From: Planctomycetia bacterium
GTDB lineage: Bacteria > Planctomycetota > Phycisphaerae > Phycisphaerales > SM1A02
Reading direction: 5' to 3'
Assembly: GCA_005799205.1 (NCBI GenBank)
Contig: SYHM01000198.1
Span: forward strand, 1 to 7,251
Length of the DNA stretch: 7,251 nucleotides
Below, piece by piece: positions 4,648 to 7,251 of the stretch (position 1 is the stretch's first letter; every line of letters starts with the position of its first letter). The notes under the pieces are model-generated. The model was not told the DNA's origin. It saw nothing but the letters and a program-made list of their open reading frames with translations, and did not search any database. The translations under genes and the position numbers were made by a program.

Positions 4648-7251
4648 TTACTCACTCGCGCCGACAACTTCGGATTCTGAAATGCGGCCGCCCGCGCCGA
4701 CCTGCTCAAAGCGAACGGTGACACGCTTCGAGACACCGCGCTGCGGCATCGTGACTCCGTGCAAGCGATGGCACGCCTGCATCGTTCGCTTGTGATGCGT
4801 GATCACGATGAAATGGCTCTCGTTGAGGAATCCGCCGAGCGCGTGGCAGAATCGCTCGACATTCGCCTCATCGAGCGCTGCATCGACTTCGTCCAGGATG
4901 CAAAATGGTGCAGGCTTGCTCTTGAAGATTGCCAGCAGCAGGGCAACGGTTGTCATCGACTTTTCACCTCCAGAGAGCTGCGTAATGATTCGCGGCTCTT
5001 TCCCAGGTGGTTTTGCTCGAATCTCGATCCCAGATGCGAGCCAGTCGATCGTGCCGTCTTCGAGTGGCAGGAGGAACATGTCCGCACTGCCACCCCCGAA
5101 GAGTCGTCGGAACATCCCATTCGTTCCGCCGAAGTGCTCACGGACAACATTGAATGTCTCTTCGAACTGTGCGCGGCTGGTCCGGTCCAGCTCGACGACG
5201 AGGTGCTCGAGGTGCCCCTTCGCCGCGTCGATGTCGGTGAGTTGGCTTGCGAGCTCTTGTGTGCGAGTCTCAAGCTCTGTCAACTCAGCCATCGCATCAA
5301 GGTTCACATTGCCGAGCGACCGAATCTCGTCACGCAACTGATCGGCCTCGAGAGAGGCAACTGCACGATCGTTCAGCACAAACGCACCTGACTCGCGCTC
5401 GGCCACGTGTGCGGCGAACAGCGTGTCGAGCTCGAGCCCGAGTTCGTCGCGCCCCTGTGCCGCGAGTGCCTCGAGTCGCATCGCGCACTCCCGGCGAGCA
5501 AGTTCAGCCTCGCTCCACTGACGCTCAGTCTCGGACGCGGACTCCCGCAGCAGTCGAAGCGCCTCGCCAGCGGCATCATTGGCGACCACAGCAGCGGCGA
5601 GCGAGTGACCGAGATCAGCGAGCTGCACTGCGATCCCGTCGTGCTCGTGTTGGTCACGCTGCGCAATCGACTGAGACTCAGCGATCGATTCTTCGAGCGT
5701 CTCGATGTGCGCTTCGCGTCGCCGGAGATGATCTTCTGCGGTCGTCCGTTGGCGGCGAGACTCGTGGAGCGCCGTTTCAATCAGTGCGTGCTCACGTCTC
5801 GCAACGGCAGCCTGATTCGTCGCAACCCCGAGTGCCAGACGCGCGGACGATAGCGACTCTTGGGCGCGGTCCAGGGTCGTCTGCGCCGATGCCGACGCCT
5901 CGCGAGCTGCGATCGCATGACTGTCGGCGGTGGTGAGCGCCTCGTCCGCAGTCACGAGCCGCTGGCAGATGAGTGTGTGTTCTTCCGTGGCCGCCTGACT
6001 TCTGCGCGCAACCTCGGTCGCCTCGAACGCGAGCGAAGCCTGCTCACGCTCGATCCTGGTGATGAGCTGTTCAGCGCGTGCGGTCTGAAACTCGCACTCG
6101 ATCGCCGTTCGTCTCGAGAGTTGAAGCGCACGGTCGCGTTCGTCATGGCGGCCTTGGGCGGCGATGCCAAGGGCTTCAATGCGGGATGCGTCGCTTTCGA
6201 GCTCACGAATCCTCGCACTCAGCAACTCAATCGAAGTTGCAAGGTCTGCAAGTTCTGCACGACGGCTGACTGATCCGCCGCCGCCGCCGCCGCGAAGTCG
6301 TCCCACCGTCACGGCACCGAGCGAATCGATCACTTCGCCAGCCGTGGTCACAAAGCGTGTTCCATGCGACGCGCTCTTCACGAGGGTCATTGCTGCCGCG
6401 AGGTCGCTGACGAGCCATGTGTGACTGAGCAGTGCGTTGACGAGTTCCTGAGCGCCGCCCGATACACGCAGCACCGCGCTGAAGGAGCGTGCGCCTTCTG
6501 GGTGCAATGAAGTACCGCTACTTGCCGAAGCGAGCGGACTCATCGGCACGAACGTCACGCGCCCGTCGAGTTCGCACGCATAGCCGAGCATTGGTGTCGA
6601 ATCAAGCCCACCTTCAACGACGAGACACTCAACCCACGCTCCCAAGGCCGCTTCGACAGCAACCGCGTGTACGCGGTCTGTCGAAACGAGGTCGCCAAGC
6701 GCCCCGCGCACGGTGGGAAAGCGATCAGTGTCAGTGAGGACCGTTCGCGCGGCGACCCCGAGTCCTTCTCGAGCAAGCTCCATTTCTTCGAGAACTGCAC
6801 GTCGTGTCTCATCGCGTGTGCGATCGTCGCGCAGTGAGGTGAGTCGCGCACTCATGGCGATCCCTTCTTCGCCGTATGACTCGATGCTCCGCAACTCGGC
6901 GGTCACCTCGGCCTGCACAGCCTCCGCTGCCAACTGCGCCTCATCACGGCGCGCGCTCGCCGAATCCCGCGCAGCGCTATGCACGAGCATCTCCTGAGCG
7001 TGGCCTTCCTGTCGCGCCGCTATCCGTGCCGACTCTTCTGCGATCGACGCAAGCCGCACCTCCGCAGCCTGTTTGCGTGCAGCGAGCCGCGACTTTTCAC
7101 GCTCGAGCGCGAGATGCTCTTCGCGCCATCGAAGGTCAGCATCGCGCGATGCTGACGCAGCCGCAGAGTGCTGGGCGCGTGCCTCTTCTGCCTTTGAATT
7201 CACCTCTTCGGCTTGTGAGACTGCGTCGATCGCTCGCGACACTGCGCACGA
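4648..7251 (-). CDS. smc: Chromosome segregation protein SMC, C-terminal part (5' end outside window)
   Basis: The frame is open to the window edge, and the 867 visible residues lack the Walker A lobe, so this is a partial gene cut by the window and not a pseudogene. SMC homodimers, with kleisin ScpA and ScpB, extrude and compact DNA loops using ATP. Numbering from the edge: the end of the N-terminal coiled-coil arm is 1-160; the hinge is about 162-320 (FPTVRGALGDLVS near 178-190, AALGAWVECLVVE near 201-213, VTTAGEVIDSLGAVT near 301-315); a six-Gly run is 321-326; the returning arm, rich in Ala, Glu and Arg, is about 330-640; LGNVNLDAMAELTEL (646-660) leads into the head. The ABC signature LSGGEKS is 759-765, Walker B FCILDEVD 783-790, the D-loop ALDEAN next, and the H-loop ITHHKRTM near 817-824. 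The ending GVSKRVTVRF (839-848) is classic SMC. A full protein would be near 1200 residues. The apparent Met start at 7242 is an internal GTG. Neither scpA nor scpB is in the window. Confidence 0.95.
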   Translation of the reverse strand, partial: SCAVSRAIDAVSQAEEVNSKAEEARAQHSAAASASRDADLRWREEHLALEREKSRLAARKQAAEVRLASIAEESARIAARQEGHAQEMLVHSAARDSASARRDEAQLAAEAVQAEVTAELRSIESYGEEGIAMSARLTSLRDDRTRDETRRAVLEEMELAREGLGVAARTVLTDTDRFPTVRGALGDLVSTDRVHAVAVEAALGAWVECLVVEGGLDSTPMLGYACELDGRVTFVPMSPLASASSGTSLHPEGARSFSAVLRVSGGAQELVNALLSHTWLVSDLAAAMTLVKSASHGTRFVTTAGEVIDSLGAVTVGRLRGGGGGGSVSRRAELADLATSIELLSARIRELESDASRIEALGIAAQGRHDERDRALQLSRRTAIECEFQTARAEQLITRIEREQASLAFEATEVARRSQAATEEHTLICQRLVTADEALTTADSHAIAAREASASAQTTLDRAQESLSSARLALGVATNQAAVARREHALIETALHESRRQRTTAEDHLRRREAHIETLEESIAESQSIAQRDQHEHDGIAVQLADLGHSLAAAVVANDAAGEALRLLRESASETERQWSEAELARRECAMRLEALAAQGRDELGLELDTLFAAHVAERESGAFVLNDRAVASLEADQLRDEIRSLGNVNLDAMAELTELETRTQELASQLTDIDAAKGHLEHLVVELDRTSRAQFEETFNVVREHFGGTNGMFRRLFGGGSADMFLLPLEDGTIDWLASGIEIRAKPPGKEPRIITQLSGGEKSMTTVALLLAIFKSKPAPFCILDEVDAALDEANVERFCHALGGFLNESHFIVITHHKRTMQACHRLHGVTMPQRGVSKRVTVRFEQVGAGGRISESEVVGASE
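6275..6292. repeat. (CCG)6 trinucleotide repeat inside smc
   Basis: Six perfect CCG units on the + strand. On the coding (-) strand they give five GGC codons followed by GGA, making a six-glycine run at the exit of the SMC hinge (RLRGGGGGGSVSRR). SMC proteins usually have a Gly/Ser-rich loop at this place ('GG.. GG..l.RR.E'), so the glycines are natural there. The purity of the codon repeat is what stands out. Confidence 0.85.

Noticed and set aside
5247..5936. Long + strand open frame (229 codons) opposite smc, and a similar one at 4759-5391
   Set aside because: The products are Arg/Ser/His-rich without domain character. They are antisense shadows of the strongly biased, Ala/Glu-rich SMC coiled-coil coding sequence.
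6275..6292. The CCG repeat as a regulatory or mobile-element repeat
   Set aside because: It sits in frame at the normal Gly-rich loop of the SMC hinge, and no flanking repeats are visible.
7240..7242. Apparent start codon of an 864-residue SMC-like protein
   Set aside because: It is a GTG inside an open coiled-coil frame that continues to the window edge. A true SMC needs the N-terminal Walker A lobe, which lies outside, so this is not a headless SMC variant.
1..7251. tRNA, rRNA, CRISPR arrays, insertion-sequence ends, toxin-antitoxin or defence genes
   Set aside because: I looked on both strands and saw none. Almost all of the window is covered by recognisable housekeeping or conserved-domain genes, with no gap above about 210 bases.

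Overview
The window looks like ordinary housekeeping DNA from a moderately GC-rich bacterium. It carries six complete genes and one partial gene, and no RNA genes, mobile elements, CRISPR arrays or phage signs. The style of LysA (N-terminus 'MDEFRYHDG'), SMC and the single-domain asparaginase-like protein makes me lean towards Planctomycetota, possibly Phycisphaerae. This is an impression from protein sequence only, not a computed placement.

Left part, + strand (208-1379): pgsA and pgpA overlap by an ATGA junction. They encode the last two steps of phosphatidylglycerol synthesis: CDP-diacylglycerol + glycerol-3-phosphate to PGP, then PGP to PG. The first ~200 bases hold no convincing gene; at most they contain the tail of an upstream gene and the pgsA promoter.

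Middle part, - strand (4023 down to 1382): three co-directional genes. They are an uncharacterised ~7-TM membrane protein, lysA (diaminopimelate decarboxylase, last step of lysine synthesis) and a small SRPBCC/AHSA1-like protein whose Shine-Dalgarno overlaps the lysA stop codon. pgpA and the SRPBCC gene converge with only 2 bases between them.

Right part: a 100-base divergent intergenic region separates the membrane-protein gene from a + strand gene for a 172-residue stand-alone asparaginase N-terminal domain (4124-4642). That gene converges, 5 bases apart, with a large - strand gene encoding the hinge, C-terminal coiled-coil arm and C-terminal ATPase lobe of the chromosome-condensing protein SMC (4648 to the window edge). 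Its N-terminal Walker A lobe lies outside the window.

The genes serve separate core functions (membrane lipid, lysine/peptidoglycan precursor branch, chromosome organisation), and I see no dedicated undescribed system. The points most worth a second look are the single-domain asparaginase-like protein with a changed active-site neighbourhood, the unknown Gly-rich membrane protein upstream of lysA, and -10-like hexamers placed only 9-11 nt before three first-in-transcript start codons, which hints at leaderless transcription.
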